DNA of 64,000 bases from Anaeramoeba ignava (Eukaryota > Metamonada > Anaeramoebidae). The stretch is taken from the NCBI GenBank assembly GCA_028826165.1, contig JAPDFW010000022.1:558001-622000 (forward strand), given 5' to 3'. The notes beneath the pieces were generated by a model. It did not search any database and had not been told where the DNA came from. It saw only the letters and a list, made by a program, of their open reading frames with translations. The position numbers and the translations under genes were made by a program. Numbering within the stretch: the stretch's first letter is position 1; each line of letters starts with the position of its first letter. Positions 35,312 to 46,710 of this stretch are shown one piece after another.

Positions 35312-38300
35312 ATGAAAAAAGTAAATTTAAAAAATTAAAAAAATTTATTTTATTATTTTTATAAACAACAAAATTGAATAAACAAAACAAAAATAAACAA
35401 AACAAAACAAAACAAAATAAAACAAAATAAATAGTTTATTGCTTTTATTGGTTTATTATTTTTGATTTACAATTCATTTGCAGATGAATCAACATATTAT
35501 CCAGGTTATTCATTATCAAATGTTCAACAAAATTCAGGAGGATTTACAGGTGATTTAACAATGATTTCACCAGGACCTTATGGTGATGATATTCCTAATT
35601 TATCACTTAATGTTGAATATCAAACAGAAACAAGAGTAAGAATTAAAATTTACGATCCAAATAATGCAAGATGGGAAGGTAATTAATTATTAATTATTTT
35701 TATTTTTAATTATTAATTATTTAATTATTAATTTTAATTTAAATCTTTAATTTAAATAGTTCCTGATGTTATTCAAAATTCCACAAATCCAATTCCAACA
35801 AAGGTTTATAATTTTTAAATAATTTATACAAATCAATAAAATTAATCAAATCAAATTAAATCAAATTAAATTAAATTAAATTAAATTAAATAAATTAAAT
35901 TAAATTAAATCAAATTAAATCAATTAAATTAAATCAAATTAAATCAATTAAATAAATCAAATCAAATTAAATCAAATTAATTAAATCAAATAAATAAATT
36001 AAATTAAATTAAATTAAATTAAATCAATTAAATTAAATCAAATTATATCAAATTAAATTAAATTAAATAAATAGATGGAATATAAAGTTGAATATACAAC
36101 AAATCCATTTGGAATTGCTGTTATTAGAGAATTAAACAATGAAGTTTTATTCAATACAACACCACCTAAATCAAACAAATTTCATGATTATAATGGATTA
36201 ATTTTTGAAAATTTATATATTGAAATTAATTCTAAAACAGCAAAAAATCCAAATATTTATGGATTAGGAAAGAATTTATGATTTTAAACTCAATACTTTC
36301 AAATCATACTTATGTTAAGTTGAATTTACAACAAACAAAAAGGTTTTTAAAAATATTCATTCAAAATAATATATTTATTTAAAACAAAATATTTATTTTA
36401 AAAACAAAATATTTATTTAGGAAAAACAATATGATTTTTCAATACTTCAAACAAAATATTTATGTTTAAAACAAAATATTTATTTAAAACAAAATATTTA
36501 TTTAAAACAAAATATTTATTTAAAACAATATATTTATTTAAAACAAAATATTTATTTAAAACAAAATATTTACTTAAAATAAAATATTTATTCAAAAAAT
36601 TAAAAAGATAATGGAAATGATGAAGATGTTAATTTATATGGAGTTCAACCATTTTATATTGAATTAAGAGAAGAAACACATCTTTTTCATGGAGTTTTTA
36701 TATTAAATTCTAATGCAATGGATGTAACATTAAATCCAGATCATTTAACTTATAGAACAATTGGAGGAATTTTAGATATTTACATTTTTACAGGAGTTTC
36801 AATCGATGATGTTATTTCACAGTATTAATAAATTTAATAATTGAAATAATAAATCAATTTTAATTAAAATAAATAAATAAAAAAATAAAAAAGATATACT
36901 GATTTAGTTGGAAAACCTCCTATGATTCCATATTTTGCACTTGGATTTCATCAATGCAGGTAAAATATCCAAAATATTAAAATATTAAAATATTAAAAAT
37001 ATTAAAATATAAAAATATTAAAATATTAAAATATTAAAATATTAATAATATTAAAAATATCAAAAATATCAAAAATTAAAAATTAAAAATATAAAATATT
37101 AAAAATATCCAAAAATATTAAAATCAAAAATATTAAATATTAAAATATCAAAAATATTAAAAATAAAAATATTATTAAAAATATAAAAATATTAAAAAAT
37201 ATTAAAAATTAAAAATATTAAAATATTAAAAATATAAAAATATTAAAATATTTAAAATATTAAATATTTAAAAATATTAAAAATATTAAAAAATATTAAA
37301 AATATTAAAAAATGCAGGTAAAATATTAAAAAATATTAAAAATATTAAAAAAATATTAAAAAAATATTAAAATATCCAAAATATAAAATAAAAATATTAA
37401 AAATTAAAAATATTAAAATATTAAAATATTAAAATATTAAAATATTAAAAATATTAAAAATATTAAAAATATTTAAAAATATTAAAAATATTAAAAATAT
37501 TAAAATATTAAAATATTAAAATATATTAAAATATTAAAATATCAAAATATTAAAAATATTAAAAAATATTAAAATATTAAAAATATTAAAAAATAAAATT
37601 AAAATATTAAAAATATTAAAATATTAAAATATTAAAAATATTAAAAATATCCAAAATATTAAAATATTAAAAATATTAAAATATTAAAATATTAAAAAAT
37701 ATAAAAATATTAAAATATTAAAAATATTAAAAATATCCAAAATATTAAAAATATTAAAAATATTAAAATATATTAAAATATTAAAAATATTAAAATATAA
37801 AAATATTAAAATATCCAAAATATTAAAAATATTAAAATATAAAATATTAAAATATTAAAATATTAAAATATTAAAATATTAAAATATCCAAAATATTAAA
37901 ATATAAAAATATTAAAATATTAAAATATTAAAATATTAAAATATCCAAAATATCCAAAATATCCAAAATATCAAAATATTAAAATATTAAAATATTAAAA
38001 TATCCAAAATATTAAAATATTAAAATAATATTAAAAATAAATAAAGATGGGGTTACAAAAACTTAAATGAATGCAAAACAGTTGTTGAACAATATAAAGC
38101 ACATCAACTTCCACTTGATACATTTTGGATGGATATCGATTATATGGATGCATACAAAGATTTTACATTTGATCCAGTTAATTATCCACAAGAAGAAGTA
38201 AAAGAATTTTCCGAACAATTACATGAAGACAATCAACATTACGTAATAATACTTGATCCAGGTATCAAAGTTGAAGAAGGATATGCACCATATGATGATG

Positions 38301-39832
38301 GAATAAGTGATGGAATATTTATTATAAATGCAGATACAAAATTACCTTATACAGCACCTGTTTGGCCAGGAGAATGCAACTTCCCAGACTTTACAAACCC
38401 AAAAACATATTCATATTGGTCTAAATTCATTCAACAAATTTTCGATGAAGGAATTATTCTTGATGGACTTTGGGTTGATATGAATGAACCAGATGATTTT
38501 GATTTTACAGGAAATCAAAATGATAAATTAATTAATTCGTTTATTGAAAAAAAAGAAGATGAAGAAGAATTAAGTGAATCAAGTGAATCAAAAAAAGTGG
38601 AACGTGATTCAATTAATTTACCTTATGTTCCTGGTGGGGTTAATCTTAATTATAGAACAGTTAATTTGAGTTCGATTCAAAACACCTCAACATCATTTAA
38701 TCTTCATTCAATGTATGGATTTATGGAAGCAAAAGCAACAGCATCAATATTGATAGAAATTATGAAAAAAAGATCATTTGTTCTTTCAAGATCAACATAT
38801 GCAGGTCATGGACATCATGCTTTTCATTGGTTAGGAGATAATTATTCTACTTACAAATCAATGGCAGGCTCAATTCAAGGTATTTTGAATATGAATATGT
38901 TTGGAATTCCACTTGTTGGTGCTGATATTTGTGGATTTTTGGGTGATACTACTGCTGAATTATGTGCAAGATGGATTGAACTTGGTAGTTTTTATCCTTT
39001 TTCAAGAGATCATAATGCTGATGGAATGAAATCACAAGAACTTTATGCTTTGGGAGATCAAGTGACTAATATTTCAAGAAATGTTTTATTAAATCGATAT
39101 TCATTAATTCCATATTATTACACTTTATTCTATTATTCACATGAAATTGGAACACCAATTTGGAGAGCATTAGTTTATGATTTTCCTGAAGATCCAAATA
39201 CATATTCAATTGATAAACAATTTTTGGTTGGAAATGCATTATTAGTCACACCAGTTTTAGAAGAAGGAGCAACAAGTGTTGAAGGATATTTCCCTAATTC
39301 AGATTGGTATGATTATTGGAGTGGAGAAAAAATTCTAACTAAAAATTCAACATTAAAATTTGGAAAGAATTTAACACTTGATGCACCACTTGATAAAATC
39401 AATGTTGCTATTAGAGGAGGATATATTATTCCTAAACAAGAACCAGCATTAACAACTGCAGAATCAAGAAATAATAGTTTTGAAATTCTTGCTGCTATTG
39501 ATTCTGAAACACTTTCAGCTTCAGGAAAACTATTTTTTGATGATGGTATTTCTTTGGATACTTCACAGAATTCTTCAAGATTGACTTTTGAATTGACTTA
39601 TTCTTCTGGTCTCTTTTATTTTGAAACTTCTATTTACGAATCCAATTATGATCTTCTTAATCATGTTTTGTTGGATAAAATGACTTTTTATGGAGTTGAT
39701 AGTATTACAACTTTATGGGTTAATAATATTAAATATCCATTTGAATATGATTCAACATTAAAAGTATTAAGAATCAAAGGATTAAATCTTTCTTTGAATG
39801 AAAGATTCCAAATAATTTGGAAAACAAATTAA
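35312..39832 (+). pseudogene. GH31 alpha-glucosidase copy B, frameshift in exon 4
   Basis: Exons: 35312-35320 (MKK), 35435-35678 (signal peptide and N-terminal sheet, same protein as copy A), 35760-35803 (VPDVIQNSTNPIPTK), 36075-36342, 36608-36821, 36894-36959 and 38047-39832. Joined phases agree except in exon 4, where two bases are lost at the conserved YGLGE motif (GGATTAGGAAAG, against GGATTAGGAGAAAG in copy A), giving a stop three codons later; the 3' end of exon 4 is also altered. The catalytic exon is complete: DTFWMDIDYMD, DGLWVDMNEPDDF with the nucleophile Asp, PVWPGECNFPDF, HWLGDNYST. A Glu/Ser-rich insert (EEDEEELSESSESKK type) follows the nucleophile. An undamaged gene would encode a secreted or ER enzyme of about 875 residues. 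Tandem copies with lesions at different points could also be a mis-polished assembly. Confidence 0.7.
36960..38046. repeat. TATTAAAA minisatellite in GH31 copy B intron 6
   Basis: About 1.08 kb of AAAATATT units, longer and more irregular than in copy A. Near 37,313-37,331 it includes AATGCAGGTAAAATATT, a repeat of the exon 6/intron 6 junction. Confidence 0.85.
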
Positions 39833-40110
39833 ATTCAAATCAAATCTTTAATTCAAATTTTTCAAAAGAAATTCAATTCAATTTCAAATCAAATCTTTAA
39901 TCAAATCTTTAATCAAATTCAATTCAAATCTTTAATCAAATTCAAATCAAATTTTTTAATCGAATTTTTAATCAAACTCAATTTAAATTCAATTCAAATC
40001 TTTAATCAATTTTTAATTCAATTTTAATCAAATTCAATTCAAATTTTTAATCAAATTTTTAATCAAATTCAAATCAAATTTTTTAATCAAATTTTTAAAA
40101 CAAATTCCAA
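39833..40110. repeat. Repeat spacer downstream of GH31 copy B
   Basis: AATCAAATTC and TCTTTAATCAAA units of the same kind as behind copy A. No gene seen to 40,300. Confidence 0.65.
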
Positions 40111-40304
40111 AAAATAAAGATCAAAAATAATTCAAAAAAAATTTTTTAATCAAATTCTTTAAAATTGTTTTCTTTTTAAAGAAATTAATATTTTAAAATT
40201 ATTAGTAATTTTTTATTTTTTATTTTTTATTTTTTAATTTTTTCATTTTTTCATTTTTTTTTTTGCTTTTTTTTTTTATCTTTTAAAATATAAAAAAAAA
40301 AATA

Positions 40305-43267
40305 ATGGATTCAAACGATTTTAATGTTCCTCAAAAAGTGCGTTCACTTGTTCAACAAATTTTACCACAAGAAATTATAGTATTGTTTGATTGGGTTCAG
40401 ATTCATAACAAAAAAAAACAAAAAATTGAAACTCAATTAATTGTCATTTCCAAATTTAGACTTTTTACTTTTGAAGAATCTAAAAAATCAATTAAAAAAA
40501 AGGTAAACTCACTCAACAAAATTTTATGCATGAATTCAAAAGAGTAATTTTTGTTAATAATCTGTATATTTTAGCCAAATAGAAATGGTTCTTTTTTGAC
40601 ATTGAAGCAGTTAATTAGTTTCGATAAAAGACATGTAAGTAATTTTTATATCATCAAATAAGACTGAAAAGAAAAGAGGTGCCGAATGGTTCACCGATTT
40701 ATTTTTTGAATATCCAAATGTTTATGTTAATTTTTTTTTAATTCGTGATTTTTTTCTTTGTGTTTTGTTTCAACCTTATTTTTTACTTATAAAAATAGAT
40801 AAAATTTGGATTTCAAGATTTTGAACTTGATTGTTATTGTGATCGAGCAGATACAATTGTAGAAAAGACTATGAAAAACTATTTGCGTATAACTCAAGGA
40901 ATTCCGCATGAACGTTTTATTGATTTTTCTTGTATTCCTTCTGGAAGGTAAAAAATAATGAAACAAAAACAAAAAAAGCAAAAAAAAAAAAACTTTTTTA
41001 ATTGAAAAATTTTTATAAAATTTTGATTGAAAAAAAAAATATTTAGGTTAAGTTTTTTTCAAATTGGTATGTTTATGCAAAGCAAACAAATATTTAAAGC
41101 AAATATTTAAAGAATTAAAATTATAATTAAATTTAAAATTATATTTAAAATTATATTTAAAATTAAAATTATATTTAAAATTATATTTAAAATTATATTT
41201 AAATTTATATTTAAATTTATATTTAAAATTATATTTAAATTTAAAATTAAAATTATATTTATATTTAAAATTAAAATTATATTTAAAATTATATTTAAAA
41301 TTATATTTAAATTTATATTTAAAATTATATTTAAATTTAAAATTAAAATTATATTTATATTTAAAATTATATTTAAAATTATATTTAAAATTAAAATTAT
41401 ATTTTAAATTATATTTAAAATTATATTTAAAATTATATTTAAAATTAAAATTATATTTAAAATTAAAATTATATTTTTAAATACATTTCAAAGATGATTC
41501 ACAAGCAGGAGGATTCATTTCAACTTACGAAGCATGGTGCAACTATCTAAACATACAACCAAATATCGATTTAATCAACTACATCGAAGAAAAAATACTC
41601 AAAAATGAAGATGAAAGGAAAAAAAAAACACTAGATCTTCACAAACTAGATCGAGCAGGAGAAATTCTAAGTGATGAAGGAACATCACAAGCATTATTCC
41701 AAGCATTATCAAACAATCTACACTTTTGAGGGTGTTATAATCACAAAGATCCCTCACAAAAACTTTTTCACAAATGCATCAATCGGAATTCGGACAAATT
41801 GCCGATTGGAAAAATTAATAATGAGCGGAATGGGGGTTTCTGAAGGAATTGAAACATTGGGAGTTGCGATCCAAAATAACCCCCGAATTCCGTTGACATT
41901 TTTGGACTTGTCACTTAATAAAATAACCGACAAAGCGATTGAGACGGGGCTGTCTCGGGGAATAGCCTCGCTATCAATGGGGTTGGTGTCACTTGACTTG
42001 TCATTTTGCCAGATGACAAATAAAGCGATCCAAATTTTATTTACTTTCAATAACGGAAAACAAAAAAAACCGAAATCTTCGTTATCTCAATCTGTCAAAC
42101 AACTCGTTCGGCAAGCAGGGATCAGAGGCATTTGCCCAGTGGCTAGAAACAACCCATAATGATAATGTTTTGACGTTATTGAATTTGTCGAATTGCGCAC
42201 TTGATGTCGGTATAGTCGCATTGGCTATTGCAAAATACCAATCCGCACACACCCTCAAAGCGGTTGATTTTTCAGGAAATAAATTCGACAAAAGAGCATA
42301 TATTCACGTCGCCACAATGATGAAGGAATCAAAAACGTTAAAGGAACTCAACATCTCAAACACGTTGCCTACTAGCGACGGATGCGCAGCAATTCTCAAT
42401 GAGATTCTCGCCAACTCCACCCTTTCAAACATTGTGCTCTCAATATCTGCAAACGATATTGGCGCGCAAGGAGCAAAGATTCTCTCATCCACTTTCCAAA
42501 AAAATGAAAACTCACAAGTTCTTGAAGAAATTATCATTGATGATAATAATTTAAAAGCTGAAGGCGTAAATGACATTCTCAACGCGCTTACAAAGATCCA
42601 ATCCCTCAAGCGCATATCCATATCAAGAAACGTTCCGAAGGCAAAGAACAGCATCAATCTAGTGTTTCCATTCGCGCAAATCATGCAAAAACAGAGTCTA
42701 GAATACTTGCGTGTTTGTGGAGACTCAAAATTTTATCTTGGATCTTCTCTCGAACAATTTTTCAAGAATACAACAGGAAAATCAAACCTCCGCGCTATAG
42801 ATATCACTGGTAATCAAGCTGGTGATTCTGCTTTGCGCGCCCTTGCTCTTCATGCTGCTCATCCAAATTCTAAATTAGTTCTCATTAATTTTGATCTTAA
42901 TAAAACTACAATTGCAAATTTTTCAGAATTTGCCAGAATTTTTGAGTCAAATTCAAATCTTTCTTTTCTTGCTTGGCCAAAGTTTGATGCTCAATCAATT
43001 CTTAAAGACGCTCCAAAAAGAAATACTCTTGAATTGCAATCTAAATTGAAACAATTTAAATCCCTTTTTTATGAAGGCAATAAAAAAAATAATTTAAAAC
43101 TTCCTGTTATTTCTGTTGATTTAAAGCGGTTTGAAAATCAAGATCCTTTTTTGATTCATTCCCATGATTTTTTCAGATGTCAATTAGAATCTGATGATGA
43201 TCCTAATAATTCAAATTCTCAAGTTGTTCAATCATCTCTTTCTTTATTATCCAACAAAAAAATGTGA
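40305..43267 (+). CDS. CARMIL-like leucine-rich-repeat protein with two frameshifts
   Basis: CARMIL proteins bind actin capping protein and, in other amoebae, myosin I, to control branched actin. Exons: 40305-40502, 40575-40634, 40799-40947, 41047-41066 (20-base micro-exon) and 41494-43267, phases matching. The N-terminus (VRSLVQQILPQEIIVLFDWV) and next exons form the PH-like domain; LRRs follow with asparagine-ladder strings such as LTFLDLSLNKITDKAIETGL, LVSLDLSFC, LRYLNLSNNSFG, VLTLLNLSNCALD and LRAIDITGNQAGD. Within the last exon the frame breaks twice by one base: at 41,725-41,728 (CACTTTTGAGGG, in-frame TGA) and in an A8 run at 42,062-42,069. Both look like +1 insertions in homopolymers; the protein sequence is otherwise continuous. 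GC content from 41.7 to 42.8 kb is clearly higher than anywhere nearby. No CPI capping-protein motif was identified. A TTTTTCATTTTTTCATTTTT box precedes the start by about 45 bases. Confidence 0.78.
41070..41480. repeat. ATTATATTTAAA repeat, CARMIL-like intron 4
   Basis: About 400 bases of AAAATTATATTT and TAAATTTATATTT units between the 20-base micro-exon and the last exon. Confidence 0.8.
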
Positions 43268-43636
43268 TTGATTTTTTTCTTTTAATTTTTAATTTTTAAT
43301 TTTTAATTTTAATTTTTAATTTTTTCTTTTATTGTATTTTAAAGAAGCAATAAAAACAACAAAGAAAATTAATTTTAAAATGAAAATGGAAATTAATTTG
43401 TGTTTAACTTGATATTGATTTATTTATTTTAAAAAAAAAATTATTATTATTATTATTTATGATTATTTATTATTTATTTTTTTCTTTCTTTCTTTCTTAA
43501 TTCTGTATTTTGTTTTTGTTGAGTTTGTTTGAAAAAGAAAAAAGTAAATCAAGTAAAAGTGAAAAAAAAAAAGTAAACCAATTTCTAAAAGAGTAAAATG
43601 AAATGAATTGAAATGAAAAGTAAAAAAAAAAGTTGT
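43268..43636. other. Convergent spacer, no gene seen
   Basis: T-rich then A-rich sequence between the stops of the convergent CARMIL-like and uL6 genes. It probably holds both 3' ends; no specific polyadenylation signal can be told from background. Confidence 0.5.
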
Positions 43637-44694
43637 TTATTTTTGGATAAGATTTCCTTTTTCTGACACATAAATTCCATCCAAAAACATACGAATATCC
43701 TTATTTTTGACGAGAGTAGCATGATGAATTTGAGAAGCTAAATTTTTAAATTTAAAATTAAAATTATAATTAAATTTAAAATTAAAATTAAAATTCATTT
43801 AAAATTAAAATTCATTTAAAATTAAAATTCATTTAAAATTAAAATTAAATTAAATTTAAAATTAAAATTCATTTAATAATTAAAATTCATTTAATAATTA
43901 AAATTAAAATTCATTTAATAATTATAATTAAAATTAAAATTCATTCAAAATTATAATTAAAATTAAAATAAAATTCATTTAATAATTATAAAATAAAATT
44001 ATAATTAAAATTAAAAATAAAATTATAATTAAAATTAAAATTAAAATTAAAATTAAAATTAAAAAAATAATTACCACTTAAAGAAACTTTTTCTAAATCA
44101 ATTCCTTCTAAAATAACTTCATCTTTAAGTTTTGAGGATCTTTTAATTGTAACACCTTCAAGCATATCAACAAAACGTTCAAATCTTTCACCCAAAAAGT
44201 TTCTAATTTCAAGACGTTTATGACCAGCAGGAATATGAATATTAATAGGAAAGTGATTGTAAACAAGTCTCATTTTGAATCTATAACCTCTTGTCACTCC
44301 TGTTATCATATTCTCAATATGTGAACATATTGTTCTGACAGCTGCTGCATCTTTTTTTCTTCCAAACCATGATGTGACATTGAGTTTACGTTGACTCTCA
44401 TTCCAATCAAATTGTAATTTTAAATGTGTAAAATCTCGGAATAATTTCCCTTTTGGTCCTTGAATTGTAATTTTTCTTGCATTGATTTTGACTTTGACTG
44501 TTTTTTTTTTTGTTTTTTGTTTTTTTTTTTGACATTGATTAATAAATAATTTATAAATAATTTGGAATTGATATTCATTTTTATTTTTTATTTTTTATTT
44601 TTTTTATTTTTTTTTGTGTGTTTGTTTTTAATATATTTTTTAACATACCACTTCGTGGAACTTTAACAAATGTTGTTGTTTTAAGAATTTTCAT
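43637..44694 (-). CDS. 60S ribosomal protein uL6 (L9)
   Basis: Structural protein of the large ribosomal subunit near the P-stalk base. Exons 44694-44649, 44497-44075 and 43737-43637 join in phase 1 to give 189 residues, close to the usual ~190. The protein starts [20 protein letters not shown] and contains [65 protein letters not shown] and the C-terminal [19 protein letters not shown], all family hallmarks. Intron 2 (43,738-44,074) is an AAAATTAAAATTCATTT repeat. A CTTTTTCATTTTCC box lies about 40 bases upstream of the start. Confidence 0.95.
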
Positions 44695-44859
44695 TATCTA
44701 TTTTTCTTTTTTTTTTTTGTGTAAAAGATTGGAAAATGAAAAAGAAAAAAAATAAAAAATTAAAAAATTGAAAAAGAAAAAAAATTTTTTTTTTAATTAA
44801 AATTAATTTTTAATAAAAATTACTAATTTTTTTAATTCTTTTAGTCATTTTTTAATAAA

Positions 44860-46655
44860 AATATTTTTAATAAATAAATATAAATAATTAGATAATAATT
44901 AATTTTAATAATTTAAATATTTTATTTTTAAATATATATTTTAAATAAATTATTAAATTAAATATTAAATCAAAATAGATTTAAATAATTAAATAATTAA
45001 AAAGATAAATAAAAATATTTTAATAAATAAATATAAATATTTAATTAATAATTAATTTAAATAATTTAAATATTTTATTTTCTAAAAATAAATATTTTAA
45101 ATAAATTATTAAATTAATTATTAAATCAAAATAGATTTAAATATTTTAAATAATCAAAAGATAAATAAAAAAATATTTTAATAAATAAATATAAATATTT
45201 AATTAATAATTAATTTAATTAATTTAAATATTTTATTTCTAAAAATAAATATTTTAAATAAATTATTAAATTAAATATTAAATCAAAATAGATTTAAAAT
45301 ATTTAAATAATTAAAAAGAGAAATAAAAATATTTTAATAAATAAATATAAATATTTAATTAATAATTAATTTAAATTAATTTTAAATATTTTATTTCTAA
45401 AATATATATTTTAAATAAATTATTAAATTAAATATTAAATCAAAATAGATTTAAATAATTAAATAATTAAAGAAGAATAATAAAAATATTTTAATAAATA
45501 AATATAAATATTTAATTAATAATTAATTTAAATAATTTAAATATTTTATTTCTAAATATATATTTTAAATAAATTATTAAGTTAAATATTAAATCAAAAT
45601 AGATTTAAATAATTAAATAATTAAAAAGATAAATAAAAATATTTTAATAAATAAATATAAATATTTAGATAATAATTAATTTAATTAATTTAAATATTTT
45701 ATTTTTAAATATATATTTTAAATAAATTATTAAATTAAATATTAAATCAAAATAGATTTAAATATTTAAATAATTAAAAAGAATAATAAAAATATTTTTA
45801 ATAAATAAATATAAATATTTAATTAATAATTAATTTAAATTAATTTAAATATTTTATTTCTGAATATATATATTTTAAATAAATTATTAAATTAAATATT
45901 AAATCAAAATAGATTTAAATATTTAAATAATCAAAAAGAATAATAAAAATATTTTAATAAATAAATATAAATATTTAAATAATAATTAATTTAAATAATT
46001 TAAATATTTTATTTCTGAATATATATTTTAAATAAATTATTAAATTAAATATTAAATCAAAATAGATTTAAATATTTAAATAATCAAAAAGATAAATAAA
46101 AATATTTTAATAAATAAATATAAATATTTAATTAATAATTAATTTAAATAATTTAAATATTTTATTTCTAAATAAATATTTTAAATAAATTATTAAATTA
46201 AATATTAAATCAAAAATAGATTTAAATATTTAAATAATTAAGAAGAATAATAAAAATATTTTAATAAATAAATATAAATATTTAATTAATAATTAATTTA
46301 AATAATTTAAATATTTTATTTCTAAATATATATTTTAAATAAATTATTAAATTAAATATTAAATCAAAATAGATTTAAATAATTAAATAATTAAAAAGAT
46401 AAATAAAAATATTTTAATAAATAAATATAAATATTTAATTAATAATTAATTTAAATAATTTAAATATTTTATTTCTAAATATATATTTTAAATAAATTAT
46501 TAAATTAAATATTAAATCAAAATAGATTTAAATAATTAAATAATTAAAAAGATAAATAAAAATATTTTAATAAATAAATATAAATATTTAATTAATAATT
46601 AATTTAAATAATTTAAATATTTTATTTCTAAATATATATTTTAAATAAATTATTA
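44860..46655. repeat. Tandem satellite, unit ~154 bp, 11-12 copies
   Basis: The landmark CAAAATAGATTTAAAT recurs at about 44,971, 45,127, 45,284, 45,441, 45,595, 45,748, 45,905, 46,058, 46,211, 46,365 and 46,518, a spacing of 153-158 bases. Each unit also carries TTAATAAATAAATATAAATA and TTTAAATATTTTATTTCTAA. Units are highly alike, unlike the decayed microsatellites elsewhere. It lies between the divergent uL6 and RhoGEF genes and ends about 55 bases before the RhoGEF start. Confidence 0.92.
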
Positions 46656-46656
46656 A

Positions 46657-46700
46657 ATTTCATTTTTCATTTTTCATTTTTCATTTTTTCATTTTTCATT
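46657..46700 (+). promoter_or_regulatory. Repeated TTTTTCAT boxes before the RhoGEF gene
   Basis: Six consecutive CATTTTT-type units occupy the 50 bases before ATG 46711, directly after the satellite ends. This is the densest plus-strand form of the start-proximal box. Confidence 0.5.
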
Positions 46701-46710
46701 AAAAAAAAAA

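Noticed and set aside
36413-36595. Minus-strand NKYFVLNKYFVL repeat protein
   Set aside because: It translates the AAAACAAAATATTTATTT repeat in GH31 copy B intron 4.
41700-41740. Reassignment of TGA as a sense codon to explain the CARMIL break
   Set aside because: Reading through TGA does not restore the LRR frame; a one-base shift does. Elsewhere the standard code fits.
44860-46655. CRISPR-like periodic array
   Set aside because: The whole 154-bp unit is repeated with no unique spacers, in a eukaryotic genome with spliced genes.
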